A stretch of 64,000 nucleotides of DNA from Onchocerca volvulus (lineage: Eukaryota; Nematoda; Chromadorea; Rhabditida; Onchocercidae), in contig HG738138.1 of the NCBI GenBank assembly GCA_000499405.2, positions 1,178,001 to 1,242,000 of the forward strand, written 5' to 3'. The notes beneath the pieces were generated by a model. The model was given only the letters and a program-made list of their open reading frames with translations. It did not search any database and had not been told where the DNA came from. This document shows, piece after piece, positions 53,286-64,000 of this stretch. Numbering within the stretch: the stretch's first letter is position 1; the number at the start of each line of letters is the position of its first letter. Made by a program: the position numbers and the translations under genes.

Positions 53286-56200
53286 TGCTTTACGTACGTT
53301 TTATCCACTTTTGTTTATGTTAAAACTATCTGAATATACTGATTGATATTATTGACTGGAAATTTCACTGTAGAATCCGCTAAATTACATAATCCTAAAC
53401 TTCGAATCATTTAAACTAAAGTAACGGAAAATTAACCGTTAGAAAAGGAATAGCAGAAAATCTTGTTTAATATATTTTAATTGCAATAATTTTGATATTG
53501 AATTCAAATTATGCATTGAATCATAGGATTACAGTCATTTGCAAATTCCTCTTATTACCATAATATTAATGCTTGTAAAATTATCTGGAATCACTAAATT
53601 CTTTGTTCTTAATCAATATTAACCATAATTTCTTTACTGTCCCATCGGTCAAAGACCTTTTAGAAGGACACAAGGTTATTATTACTGTGGATTGAACTTC
53701 TGAATAATTACCAGTTTTACCTCATTTCGAAAAGTTATCTATTGTGTAGATCTAAATGTTTTGCTTTCCAGCAATCAATTGCAAGAAAATTTAAAATTAA
53801 AATACTACTGGAAATAGTAAAAATATTGAACCAATTCTGAAACTACGAGAGCCAGTTAACTAATTTTTGAAATAAAATGACACATTAGCAACAATTGTGA
53901 TTTTTTTTTTTCACAATTTCTTCATACGAATATGCCAATTAATACTTGGTTTTTAAGTAAAGAATAACTCGTTCCTTTTATTTTTGAAACATTTTTCAGA
54001 CAGTCGCATTGCGTGGTATAGCAGTAAACACCAATTGGACAGGTGCAACAATAATGTGTCAAGCAGCACTGAATGGTGGTACCATTGATTCAGCTCCAGC
54101 TGTAATTGATGTGCGATACTTGAAACAACCGCATGTAGTGGACACATCAGGTCAAGGACCGGCGCTAATTGTTAATCAGGTGATATTTTTCATTCAATCA
54201 ATTTTTCTCTGCAGAAATTTTTTGTCTAAAAAGTCATTGACTTTTTCCCAATAATTATTGCGAAATTTTTTGAACCTCAAATGTTTTAAAGGTTTATCTT
54301 TAGGGTTATCGATTTTACGTAGAATGCATACGCACAAATGATGGATTATGTCAACAAAATGGTCGACGAAAAACGTTGCGTTGCGCGGTGCAGTCCCATC
54401 CACCGGCTACGGTATTTAGGTGGCTTAAGAATGGCATCCCCGTCAGGTTTATCTTAGATTATTTGTTTTCTGCTTAACAGTTATTATTTGTTTGTATTCT
54501 ATTTTCAGAGAGAATCTGAGATTAAAGAATTTTGAATAAGATGACCAGATCTTGTTATAAATATTACTAAATCTAAAATTTTCAAACTTGAATCAAATTG
54601 AATTTGTTTGGGATTTGACAAGCTTAAATTTAATTTTTTCAAGTTATGATACTTCAGTACAGAATATAATATGATGATCTATATATTGTAGTGGTAATGG
54701 TGCAGATATTACAATTGGTACAGAAATGATTGGCCAATCAATTCAGTGTTCTGCTAATAATGGTCTTTTTTCGGATGGTGAAATGCCCATTTCACAAGCT
54801 GTGCAAATTGATCCGTATAGTAAGCTTCATATTTTTTATCCAAATCTTGGCATTATCAAACCCAAAAACAAAGTACAAAATTGAGAATACGAAGGGAAAT
54901 GAGTGCGATTCTTCACCTTTATACTTCATAATCTTAAGATTTCGGACAATTGAATATCAAGAATGTTTGAAAAATTTTGAATTGAAGAATTTCAGTTATT
55001 TTGTAGCAAATAGTTTATGGTCTTCATAAATTTGCAGCATCAGCTCGATTGGTGCAGGACAATTTTCAAACAATGCAAAATGCAGCACCATTTCAAACTG
55101 GCAATCGTATTGATATGAATCAGCAGATTAACTTAGGTTGCCAAGTAGAGGGCAATCCACGACCGGTTGTTTTCTGGAAGTTGAGGAAATCAAATGGTCA
55201 AGTAGTCGATGCGGCATGTCCACAAGGTTTTGATGGGCAGTATCATGAAGTACCCTTGGAACAACGCGGCCAAGCTGCATATGTTACCAATATTGTTTGT
55301 TTTTTTCCAGTTTCATTAATTAATTTAGTTGAAAAAAGAGATGGATATTTTTAAAATTACACCTTTAAATGAGTAGAAAATATACTGAGCATTTTATCAC
55401 AATTCATGAATAACACAATGGAATGGTATTGAAATACAGCAGATTTATTCTAGGTTATTTTAAATAGGCTGAGAAATTACTAGCTTCATGATCAGTTTAT
55501 GCTTGATAATCCAAGCTACGGACATGCTTAATCAGTAATTGAATTGAGTGGAATAGTTTGATGGTTTGCAACATAATCCCATTTTCAATATTTAAATACA
55601 TCGTCATTAAGAAATACGCTTTTTCTAATGACTGAGACAATCCTGGAGAAGCTGTTCCTTTCTTTTCAATTTAATTTCATTTCATTTTAAATTAGATTCC
55701 AGTGCAATATATGTAAGTGTAAACCCATTCTTTTTTATCTTTCAGCGTCTTAATGCAATTTGCTCATTACGGATAGCAAATTATACATTTTCGGGACAAT
55801 ACTGGTGTGCTGCATGTTCATATGTATCACAAGGTCCTCCAGAATGTTCACCATCACTTGATTCACCTGGTACCACTTATTTGAATGTGCAAGTTCAAGG
55901 ACCACCAACCCAATCAGATACTTTACCTTCCGTCCAAAAGGTTACAATTTTTTCGTCTATGATATTTATTACAACTAACGAATGCGGTATTTTTTCGCCT
56001 ATTGTATTTATAAAACATTCGGCACAGTTGACATTCCATGAATTTTAATTTTTTTGTTTATTTTTTTTTTTCCTGGAACATAAGCAGTTAAATTTTTTAA
56101 AACAGACACATCAAAAATCTTGTTTATTCCGCTATTCATTTCTCTTTTTTTTTTTTTTTTAAATCAAGTAACTCCTAGATATGAATCATCTGTAATTGCA

Positions 56201-57905
56201 TTGTTCACAATTTTTAAATTCAAAAATTCGAATTTAAAAATGGAAAAAACTTGCAGCTTCCCAGTTCAGACAGTGCGATTGTTGTAGTTCACTACTGTGC
56301 AGAACCGTTACCTAAGCTCCCTCGTGATGTCATATTTTCGGTCGATCAGAATGAATTGCAAATTGGACAGACGTGGCAAAATTTCCGATTCGAAAGTACC
56401 ACTCAGAATAACACTATACCAAATTGTCATCTTGCAAAATTACTCATTTCACCGGTATCTGATTCGGATACCAATCGACAAGTGGTTCTAAAAGTCCAGA
56501 ACACATATGGCAGTAAACAGTAGGTTTTTTTTTTTTTTTTTTTTATTTTCTCATGCTTACCATAATTTATTGGAAATTCTTTCAAATTCACAAAAAATGA
56601 AACTTTCTTTTTTGCTTGAAATTAATGAATATTGATTGAAATTGAGATTGGAAACACACTCGAAATTTTTAAATTCATTTCGTTTTTCGAAATAGTGTTA
56701 TAATATAAAATCGGTGATAGAATGTTGAATTTTAACTACTTCCAGTATAATGGTACCACTTGGTGCTTTATTCGGTGGTCATTCAGCAGCTATGAGTTCA
56801 TTCCCAAGCTGGCTCATGGCATTGCTAATGATGATAATTTTCGGTGTATCGCTATCATTATTATTGATGTTTTGCATCAAAAAGAATTTATTCTGTTTCA
56901 GAAGTAAGTTAAATAATTCCTTGTCAGTTAAAGAATTTATTTTACTTGAAGTCTTAATATGTTATTTTAACATGTTTTTTCGCAGAATTTCTCCAAATTT
57001 GTTAAAGATTCTCTCATCCTAATGTTTGGGAGAAGGGGAAATCTACTAGACTATTTAGGCTAGCAGTTTTCGATAATCATCAAAGTTTCATTTGGACTAA
57101 TCTTTGCATTAATCTTAGTTTTCTTTTTTAACAGATTTTAAGTATGTGCATCACAATTTTCAGAAGTAAAGCCGACAACAAATTCTTATGACGACAAAAG
57201 GAAAAAAGCGAAGTAATTTTTGCATTTTTTTGCTCATCATTAAAATTTTTTAAGGATTTCATTCAAAAAAATTTTCGGAATGTAGGGAAGGTCAGACGAA
57301 AGTTTAATATTAAGAAAATACCAGACATTTTAGGGACTTTTAAAGAATTTTTCTTACCATCAACAAGTTTAACACTCAATTTTAGAATTTCGCAACTTCT
57401 TCCTACTGAATTTTACATCTCTTTTTTAGCATGCGTGAAACATACCGCGAAGATGGTCCTCGGTCACTATATCAGACATCTGGTCAACCAGCCGAGGTAA
57501 TACGAAGTGAGAGTAGAACCGACTCTGCCTATCATCTATACCTAAGCAAGGAAGCGGTTGTTTGATAATGTTCCCCTATTCATCCTCTCACCTCTTACGT
57601 ACAATTACCAACTAAAAGAGGTTTATCCTGTGCCTCTCTAAATTAATGAAGCAAAACAATGTCAAGATTTAATTTTTCATCCATCGCATGTTACAGAATT
57701 TGAATTTAAACTAAAAAAGTGCAGTATTTTTTTGAACTCAGTTTTATCGTCGGAAGTGTCATGTATCTTCCTCTCTTCTTTCAGGACATGTATAAGCTTG
57801 AAATTTCGACTAAGTTTGATATTTTTGCATAAATTTCAGTGTCCGCTAGATTATGAGTCCGCCGTGCAAGCAGCATATTGTGATTCTCGAATGTCCTCTG
57901 TTTAA
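52750..57905 (+). CDS. Immunoglobulin-superfamily single-pass membrane protein (5' end missing)
   Basis: Exons: 52750-52865, 53081-53218, 54000-54179, 54304-54446, 54692-54819, 55038-55294, 55746-55940, 56257-56519, 56746-56903, 57164-57212, 57430-57496 and 57840-57905, all phase-consistent, about 585 aa recovered. The ectodomain shows Ig-like features: RKTLRCAVQSHPPATVFRWL (cysteine then core Trp), INLGCQVEGNPRPVVFWKL, and the F-strand FSGQYWCAACSY. N-glycosylation sequons include NWT, NIT and NYT. One TM segment follows (SWLMALLMMIIFGVSLSLLL) with a stop-transfer FCIKK, then a basic cytoplasmic tail. The role is probably cell-surface recognition or adhesion; I could not assign a named family. 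The first in-frame exon is entered in phase 1, so signal-peptide exon(s) lie upstream. 52342-52437 has a hydrophobic frame (FLCFAVLFISFLP) but no fitting ATG or donor. The last intron may be retained, giving a different C terminus ending at 57565. Confidence 0.85.
53223..53284. repeat. 62-T homopolymer abutting a 5' splice site
   Basis: The intron starts at 53219 with GTAA and runs directly into T62. Length may be unreliable in an assembly. Confidence 0.95.
57497..57565 (+). CDS. Alternative (intron-retained) C terminus of the Ig gene
   Basis: If the donor GAG|GTAATA at 57497 is not used, the frame continues for 22 codons, reading VIRSESRTDSAYHLYLSKEA then VV and TGA 57563-57565. The residues look protein-like and less AT-rich than typical introns here. 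Splicing instead joins CPLDYESAVQAAYCDSRM then SSV (57840-57905). Both tails are similar in length. Confidence 0.5.
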   Translation, partial: VIRSESRTDSAYHLYLSKEAVV

Positions 57906-57940
57906 CTATCTTTTCATTCTTCTACTAGAGCAGGTCAAAA

Positions 57941-57946
57941 AATAAA
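57941..57946 (+). terminator. Polyadenylation signal AATAAA after the Ig gene
   Basis: AATAAA lies 36 bases after the distal stop codon and is followed by a T-rich stretch. This is the position expected for a 3' end signal of the spliced isoform. Confidence 0.45.
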
Positions 57947-59320
57947 TTTTTTTTTTTCACGTAAGTCATAGATTTTCTAATTTTGTTATTAAATAGTTTC
58001 GATTTCATAATTTTTACATCGAATTGATAACTGCAAAACTAAAGAATGAAGCTGACGGTAGGTATAAAATATGAAATTATTATCATTTTATTCAATTGTC
58101 AGTTCTTGTTTTTCCTAGTTTCAAAATATCCAGTCCATGAAGATTTGGGAAATTTTAGAAATTCAAAAAAAAAAAAACAAAAAAAATTTCAATGAGTTTT
58201 GCTTTTTTAGATAGTGGCCTTGCGTCAGTTGCATTTGTAATATTTATTATTATTATTATTATTATTGGCTATGAACCAGCATGCTCAACAAAATTTAAAA
58301 GAAAGTTATATCCACTTACACTACGGATTTTATGGAAATTTCTTAAATTGCTTGTTGTTTTATTTCCGGAGCAAATTTCGTTAGTTTTGCTGTTATCGAT
58401 TTGTGGATCGAATTTTTCTTCAGGAAAAAAACTCTAGTTTCTAATTATGAAAGAAAACTTTTTTCTTGACAAGCATAATCTAAATGGATTTTTTTTTTTC
58501 CACTAATGATTATTTTTCATTTGAGATAGAAAAAAAAAAAAAAAAAAAAAAGAAATTATCCCCTTTATTAGCTTCACTATATATACTTTCATTTGTACAG
58601 TTTTTTTTTTTTTCATCCTTTTTTCTTTTTTGCCTTCTTTTGCAATTAGTTGAATGAATTAATATGGTGCCACTGTTTACACTATCTCATTGTTATTAAT
58701 TATGATTTTTCTTTTTGTTTTTGATTTTTTCCTTTTCTGCTAAATGTATACGGTTATGGATGCAAAGGTTTTTTTTCTTTTATTTAAATTTACCTAAAAC
58801 TTGAATTTAATGTTATTTCAATCAATTAATTTCCATATCCGTTGCATTTTTGCTTATTCCCCGTTATATTTAATGTTATTATGCTGAAAAGTATTCGGGA
58901 AACACGCTAATACTATCCTAGATCGTACTATTGTGAAAATTATTTCTGTATTACATGAAAGGTCAATTAGTTAGATGTTGTTTGCATGTCAAACAATTAT
59001 TATATGCGAGTAAATTGGTTATGTTTAAAAAGAAAAAATGTTGCATTTTACTATATTTTGTTATATGATATTATCAAGCATTTCTAATTATCCAATTTTG
59101 TACAACTGCCAATATTTCGCTTGGATATAAAAAAAACATTTGCTGTTTTCAAATTAAAAAAAAAAAAAGAAATTTTGGATTTTCCTGTTATTCTTTCGTC
59201 TTCCTATATTTCTCCGCTTATCTTTGACTTGCCGGTTCTAACTTGCTATTCTCATCCATTTCTTCATTTTCTGCAGTACTGTTAAAATTTGCGTACTCAG
59301 GAACTGTTATTATATATATT

Positions 59321-59364
<44 letters not shown>

Positions 59365-61224
59365 TTTTTGCAGATTTCACAGATCTCATGCGTATAGATG
59401 CTCATTTGATTGCTTAGTATTCTTTTGGAGGATTTGATGAATTTTTCATAACTTAAATGGGAAAGATTCGGGAAAATTTCGACAAATAAAGAATGTAATG
59501 TTTTCTCTTCTTATTGCCTTCTTCCTTCGTTCTGCTTTAGTTGTTTGCATTTCAGTCCTCAAAATCGCTATGTAATCAATAAGCATACCTGTGTCTTGTG
59601 CAAGCGCAATTTCGCTGTCATATGTTTCAACTTTGCTCGGATATTTGTATATTGGCAATAAAAAAAAGTTGCTATAATTGTGATGCTATCAATCTATTAA
59701 ATTGACCAAGGAATGAAAACGTTTAACTACTGATCTTCGTATCGAATATTGACATTGAGCCATTATCCAATGCGGATTTATGAAATGACAAACTTAATGG
59801 TATAACTCGTTAGGAATTCAAGTCATAACCATTATCAGATTCTCATATATATATATATATATATATGTCCAGAATAATTCCCGGGTTTATCTCACAATTT
59901 ATTTTTTGTCAAGTGAACAATCATTCGCAAGAACGACGTATTAGAGTTATGTCTACTGATCGAATTTTAGGATGTTTTTGTGAATAAATTTCCAGAATAA
60001 AATGAAATGTTATTTAAGAATTTACACAATTACAGCAGATAAAAAAGGAAGAAAAATTATTTGCTGTGAAAATCGAGCGTAATATTACGCCATATCAAAG
60101 AAATAAAGAAAATGTAAACTGACCGAGATCAAAGATTTCAAAAAGGATTTTTTCTTTCTTGAGTTTAAATAAACATTGATATACTGGTTTTGATACAGAA
60201 CTGCGACAAAAAAAGGAAAAATCCAATTTAATTTTTCGGTAGAATTCCAGGAATTGCTATTATTAGGAAATCTAGAAAAAAAACAAAGACTGTTGACACC
60301 GTTCTCTAACCATCACAATATCATCATTAAAGCCGAATCAAGATTAAGAAAAGTTTCAATGAATCGTGGAAAAGTTCACTTAATGGTGATTAAAATGGTA
60401 GCGCAAAAGAGAAGATTTGAATCAAAATTCAAAATTAAGTTTGGAAAAAAGCATAACCTGGAATATACTAGATATAAATAAGAATTTACCCGGTAAGTCA
60501 TATGACTATACTGATAAGACAAGGAAAGTAAGATGGTGATATCCGAATGCTGCCTACTAGTTCAAATGAAAAATTACAGGATAAGTTGGAAAAAATTCTA
60601 AAACTGCGCAGATAAAAGACAACAAAGACGTAGAAATATTTGCAGCAAGAAATGAGACAAAACTTCCCATGAATTAAAACGGAAATTCCTTTTAGAATTT
60701 CAACCAACTTGAGAAGTACGATTAGATGGAGCAAATTTTCCGAAATTAACATATTTTCTAGAAATGGTTAAAAAAAAAAAGGAAACCTTTATGCCGCGAA
60801 TTATAATGCAGAGAATTTTGGCTACGTCACTGTTGTAGCATCTCAGTTGCACTGCATCGCTAATACTTATCAAATTTCAGATAACTGAACAATTCTTAAC
60901 CAAGAAATGTCAAAAAATTGTACAGAAATGTTGAAAAATCAATTCAAGCTTAGTTGAACTGGCATCCTTGAAAATATGTACTACCAAACAAATAAGTTAA
61001 TGCACAGCAAATGCAAAGAGAAAGATTCAATACCCTGAAATAACGGAGATATATATGCCATTATGAAAATTACAGAAATAATTCAGACACCAAGAAAACG
61101 ACCAACATGTCCATTTGATATATTACAGACAGTTGAGAAATATAAAATACCTGTTTTTAATTACTGTTCCTCAAATATCAAAACACACCTATTAAAAAGT
61201 TTAAAATTGTTGCAGTAATATCTC
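57947..61224. other. Convergent intergenic interval between the Ig gene and the TMEM127-like gene
   Basis: AT-rich, with A/T homopolymers (58531-58551, 59322-59363) and a TA repeat (59849-59866). A minus-strand frame at about 59560-59655 reads YPSKVETYDSEIALAQDT before a donor-like CACAG|GTATGC. It could be an exon of another gene, but nothing connects to it. The open frame at 58192-58437 looks compositional. Confidence 0.45.
59322..59363. repeat. Poly-T homopolymer
   Basis: An uninterrupted run of about 42 T between TATATATTTC and GTTTTTGCAG. No feature attached. Confidence 0.9.
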
Positions 61225-63688
61225 CTACGGAGTATCAGCTGGTATCGCCCACGAATCCAGATAACGTTCAAAATCTATGATTGGTCGCAAATCTTCCGGA
61301 TGGCGGCCAACTTCTCTCCATGAACGAAGTGATCGTGCGCATAACAGACGTTGATTTTCAAGGCGTCTTTGACGAGCAACAAGGCATTTTCTGCAATGAT
61401 TGTCCGCATATTTTAAATTGGGTCAGACTAGTTTTCAATAAATATATTAACGAAAATATTTTGACAAATTAACTTTATTGTCAACTATATACAAATTTAT
61501 GAGTTCTTTTTGCAAAGTCCTGTAATTTTTTCCGGGGAGTCTTAGCATATAAATTGCAGAGACGAAAGCAATCATAAAAAAAATCACCTTCGCAAGCTTA
61601 CCGTTGCAGCAAAAAATGAGCTAATACCACTTACTGCAACGAGAACTGAGCCTGCACCTACTGTTACACCCGAAAATGGATTCACCGAATAAATCATTGC
61701 GCCCACAACAAGAGTTATAAGACATGCTAACACCGCCAATACCACTGAAATTTCAGAGTTTCTTCTAAATTTTTTGAAGTAAGACTAAAACCAAAGAAAA
61801 AATGTGCATTACAATGATCAAAATATCAATATGATAAAACAAACCAACTTTATTCATCCTTCCCATTATTACAAATATAGAATAGCTTACTACTACTCAT
61901 CTCCAGGATTGTATTTCGTTTAAGCCAGTTAAGAAATCCTGATGATGTTGAAATGATGCTCAAAATGCAGGCCAAGGTGGATTTTACGACAATAACGAAG
62001 CAGAAAGCGATCAAAACATAGAATAAATTGGCGACTAAAGGTGTGATACAATCGATTAGTACTGCAAAAGATGATTTTGCAAACTGGGAAATTACAATTT
62101 AAAATATTAAACTAAAAGTAAAATGAATAAAATCAATCACGACACAGACTTGTGGAAAACTATTACTCACTACATTTACATAATACATATTGCAAATTTA
62201 TCAAAATATATAAAACCTATTATTGTCGGGTAAACATGTTTACCGCTAAAACGATAAACATATTTACCGTCAAAACGCTCCAATATATATAACTGGAGAT
62301 GATATCTAACATCTATTAGTTTATTTTTTCCCCACAACAGCTACTATACTGCTACGATTAGAATAAATTTTACAATATTATAGAACTGAATAACCTTTTC
62401 CATCAAAATGATATGTTGTATGATAAACACCTTTCACATCAACGAAAGACCCGAATTTAGCGGTATGCCAGAAATGTTGAATACCAACTCTACAAACTCA
62501 AAACATATGAAACATGCTAATAAATTTGGAATTCTGCATACATTCTTTGTTCTTTTATTGCCAAATTTCAAATATTAAAAAGTATTAGTAGATACACCCA
62601 GAAAAGAATTGAGAAAAAATCAAAAAGAATCTAGAGATTTCATCCATTTTTTTTTATCTCCTATTTAGGATTAATGTATTATACTTTCAACAATTTATGA
62701 TCTAGAAAGTTTGAACCAACTTGATTCGCTAAATTCACCGTTCAGTCCGTTGAATCACGATCTACCTCCTCGCTTTCTCCGTTCCTTTCCTTCCCTCCAG
62801 CTTAACTTCATACAGAATACATCAGGATGATTTCCTCCTAGACCATCTTTCACTAGTTCAAACAAATGATTCCTAAATCCCACCATTAAAACATGGTGTT
62901 TTAAAATCAGCTTTGCTGGGACATAGCAAGAGAAATAAAACATCGACAACTCGTAACAATGAATCCTTCATTAAAATAGATGAAACGATTTTTTTTCTGA
63001 TAATTCTGATGCCATAAAACGTGCATTCCGGAAATCTCAAAAAAAAAAAAAAAAAAAAAAAAAAGAAAATGGATGGATAAAATGAACCCTTTGCAGCGAT
63101 CCGCTTGTATAAACGGTGATACATAGTTGTAGTAATTATCGCTGTAAATTGAGCTGATGTTATTCAGGTGAGCTGCATTTTGGCTTCCCTTACTATCATC
63201 AATGCGGATCCACTCGTCATTGACTAAAGCACAAATCGCCTAAAATTATAGCTGATTATTTCAAAAATAAAGTCACAAATTTCGGGGAAGAAATGATCCA
63301 TGAAAAATGGTACAGAATGTCTTTACACCGACAACATTTCAATTGATGAAATAAGATAAAATCCTAAGATTGATCGAAAATCCACATAAAATCAGTCAGT
63401 CAATATGAAATAAAGGAAAAAAAAAAAGATATAAGATATCCTTCTACGAACACCCATCATATTGTATGTCTGCTGATGCTAATCACCGTTATCTATCTTA
63501 ATATTTATTTCGGAGAGAACATCCAGTCCTTTAGATTATTTCGAAATATTCCGCAGTAAAGCGTTAAAAAATCTAGAATAAAATGTACGGAAATAACTTA
63601 ACGAAACTGCGGCTAGCAAACTGAATAAAGCAGCGGGGAAGTTCGCTTCGGATGCATCAAAATATTTGCATTTTAACTCGATCAACAT
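61225..63688 (-). CDS. Four-transmembrane protein resembling TMEM127
   Basis: Exons in transcription order: 63608-63691 (ATG 63686-63688), 63088-63239, 62395-62489, 61891-62061, 61588-61744 and 61225-61390 (TAG 61225-61227); all phases agree, 273 aa. The start lies 3 nt after a TTTTTCAG acceptor, consistent with SL trans-splicing. TM1 and its flank, FPAALFSLLAAAICALVNDE then WIRI, resemble the PGALS...ALAEPAWLHI start of TMEM127. After a longer loop, IDCITPLVANLFYVLIAFCF matches the CMNPQTVLLLRVIAAFCF block. Two further TM segments follow (MVLAVLACLITLVVGAMIYS; GAGSVLVAVSGISSFFAAT), then a basic tail SLRRKCLVARQRR. TMEM127 is an endosomal/lysosomal membrane protein affecting mTOR signalling and receptor trafficking in mammals. 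The tail differs from the PPAYTP end of the human protein. The donor GTTTCG of exon 1 and the donor GTTCAT of exon 2 are weak. Confidence 0.68.
62229..62276. repeat. Second locus of the 24-bp minisatellite (two copies)
   Basis: Units 62229-62252 and 62253-62276 match the 49432-49527 array in the same orientation. It includes the 14-bp palindrome GTAAACATGTTTAC (62230-62243). It lies within an intron of the TMEM127-like gene. Confidence 0.8.
63039..63063. repeat. Poly-A tract in an intron of the TMEM127-like gene
   Basis: About 25 A, read as poly-T on the coding strand, shortly downstream of the exon 63088-63239 donor. Confidence 0.9.
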
Positions 63689-63691
63689 GAA

Positions 63692-64000
63692 CTGAAAAAC
63701 GTATAAGATTTTCCATAACATATAAAATCATCTCTTAAATTTAATCGATAAACCACAAAACAAATCAATCATTTCTTCCACGCTATTCGAAAACAACCGC
63801 TTTGAATTCACTCAACTTATTCCACGAATGAACCACTTCATTTCTCTGATCGTAAATCGAAAAATATTTGGTTCGCTCGTATCAAGTTTTATCAAAAGAC
63901 ACAGTGCAAAAATGCATCCCAATGCGTAAAATTTTTTCGAAATTGAATTCTTTCTTTTTTTTTCGAGTCGATTTATTCTAAAATCCACTGAAATACTTAA
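63692..64000. other. Upstream of the TMEM127-like gene
   Basis: About 300 bases to the end of the window. It begins with the acceptor-like CTGAAAAAC (TTTTTCAG on the minus strand, likely SL acceptor). Nothing else is recognised. Confidence 0.5.

Noticed and set aside
58192..58437. 81-codon hydrophobic frame downstream of the Ig gene
   Set aside because: Contains an ATT repeat-derived poly-Ile run and no family signal; likely 3' flanking DNA.
61281..61472. Plus-strand open frame of 63 codons with normal-looking residues
   Set aside because: It is antisense to the last exon of the TMEM127-like gene, which fits by phase, acceptor and hydrophobic context.
1..64000. tRNA, rRNA, spliced-leader RNA genes, CRISPR arrays, bacterial (endosymbiont-derived) inserts
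   Set aside because: Looked for characteristic motifs (T-arm GGTTCRANTCC, SL sequence, direct repeats, GC-shifted prokaryotic frames) and found none.

Overview
All calls were made by hand from the sequence: reading frames, splice-site consensus, exon phase continuity and remembered protein families. No alignment or database search was run. The window is AT-rich eukaryotic DNA with split genes, introns ending in TTTCAG-type acceptors, long T/A homopolymers and many microsatellites. Several start codons lie a few bases after a good 3' splice site, as expected for spliced-leader trans-splicing. Together with the protein families present, this points to a nematode, probably a clade III/filarial-type genome (inference). 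No bacterial genes, CRISPR arrays, tRNA or rRNA genes were seen.

Layout: (1) 804-1872, plus strand: a three-exon mitochondrial translation rescue factor with a GGQ motif (MTRFR/C12orf65 family), with a possible alternative 3' exon at 4139-4242. (2) 6273-12424, minus strand: a roughly 12-exon gene for a disordered protein rich in Ser/Thr-Pro sites, with CDK consensus sites and a DSGxxS degron-like motif; family not recognised. It may extend 5' to about 14946. (3) 21102-27285, plus strand: an RBFOX (fox-1/asd-1) splicing regulator with a complete RRM. (4) 30643-32803, minus strand: RMND5, the RING-type subunit of the CTLH/GID ubiquitin ligase. (5) 33-43 kb: mostly gene-poor repeats. (6) 43126-43836, plus strand: remnants of a USP37-like deubiquitinase. 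(7) 44-52.7 kb: gene-poor, with minisatellites and hairpins. (8) 52750-57905, plus strand: a single-pass immunoglobulin-superfamily membrane protein with two alternative cytoplasmic C termini. (9) 61225-63688, minus strand: a four-TM protein resembling TMEM127.

The genes are not obviously functionally linked, and no operon is evident because neighbours alternate in strand or are far apart. The most notable signals concern splicing control. The RBFOX gene carries a cluster of its own binding motif (TGCATG) downstream of a 52-nt frame-setting exon, and a candidate in-frame 87-nt cassette exon in the RRM intron. The Ig gene appears to choose between two C-terminal tails by splicing or retaining one intron. 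Two GC-AG introns, a 62-T tract abutting a 5' splice site, several hairpin-forming inverted repeats and a dispersed 24-bp minisatellite with forkhead-like sites are also recorded. I found no convincing new multi-gene system.
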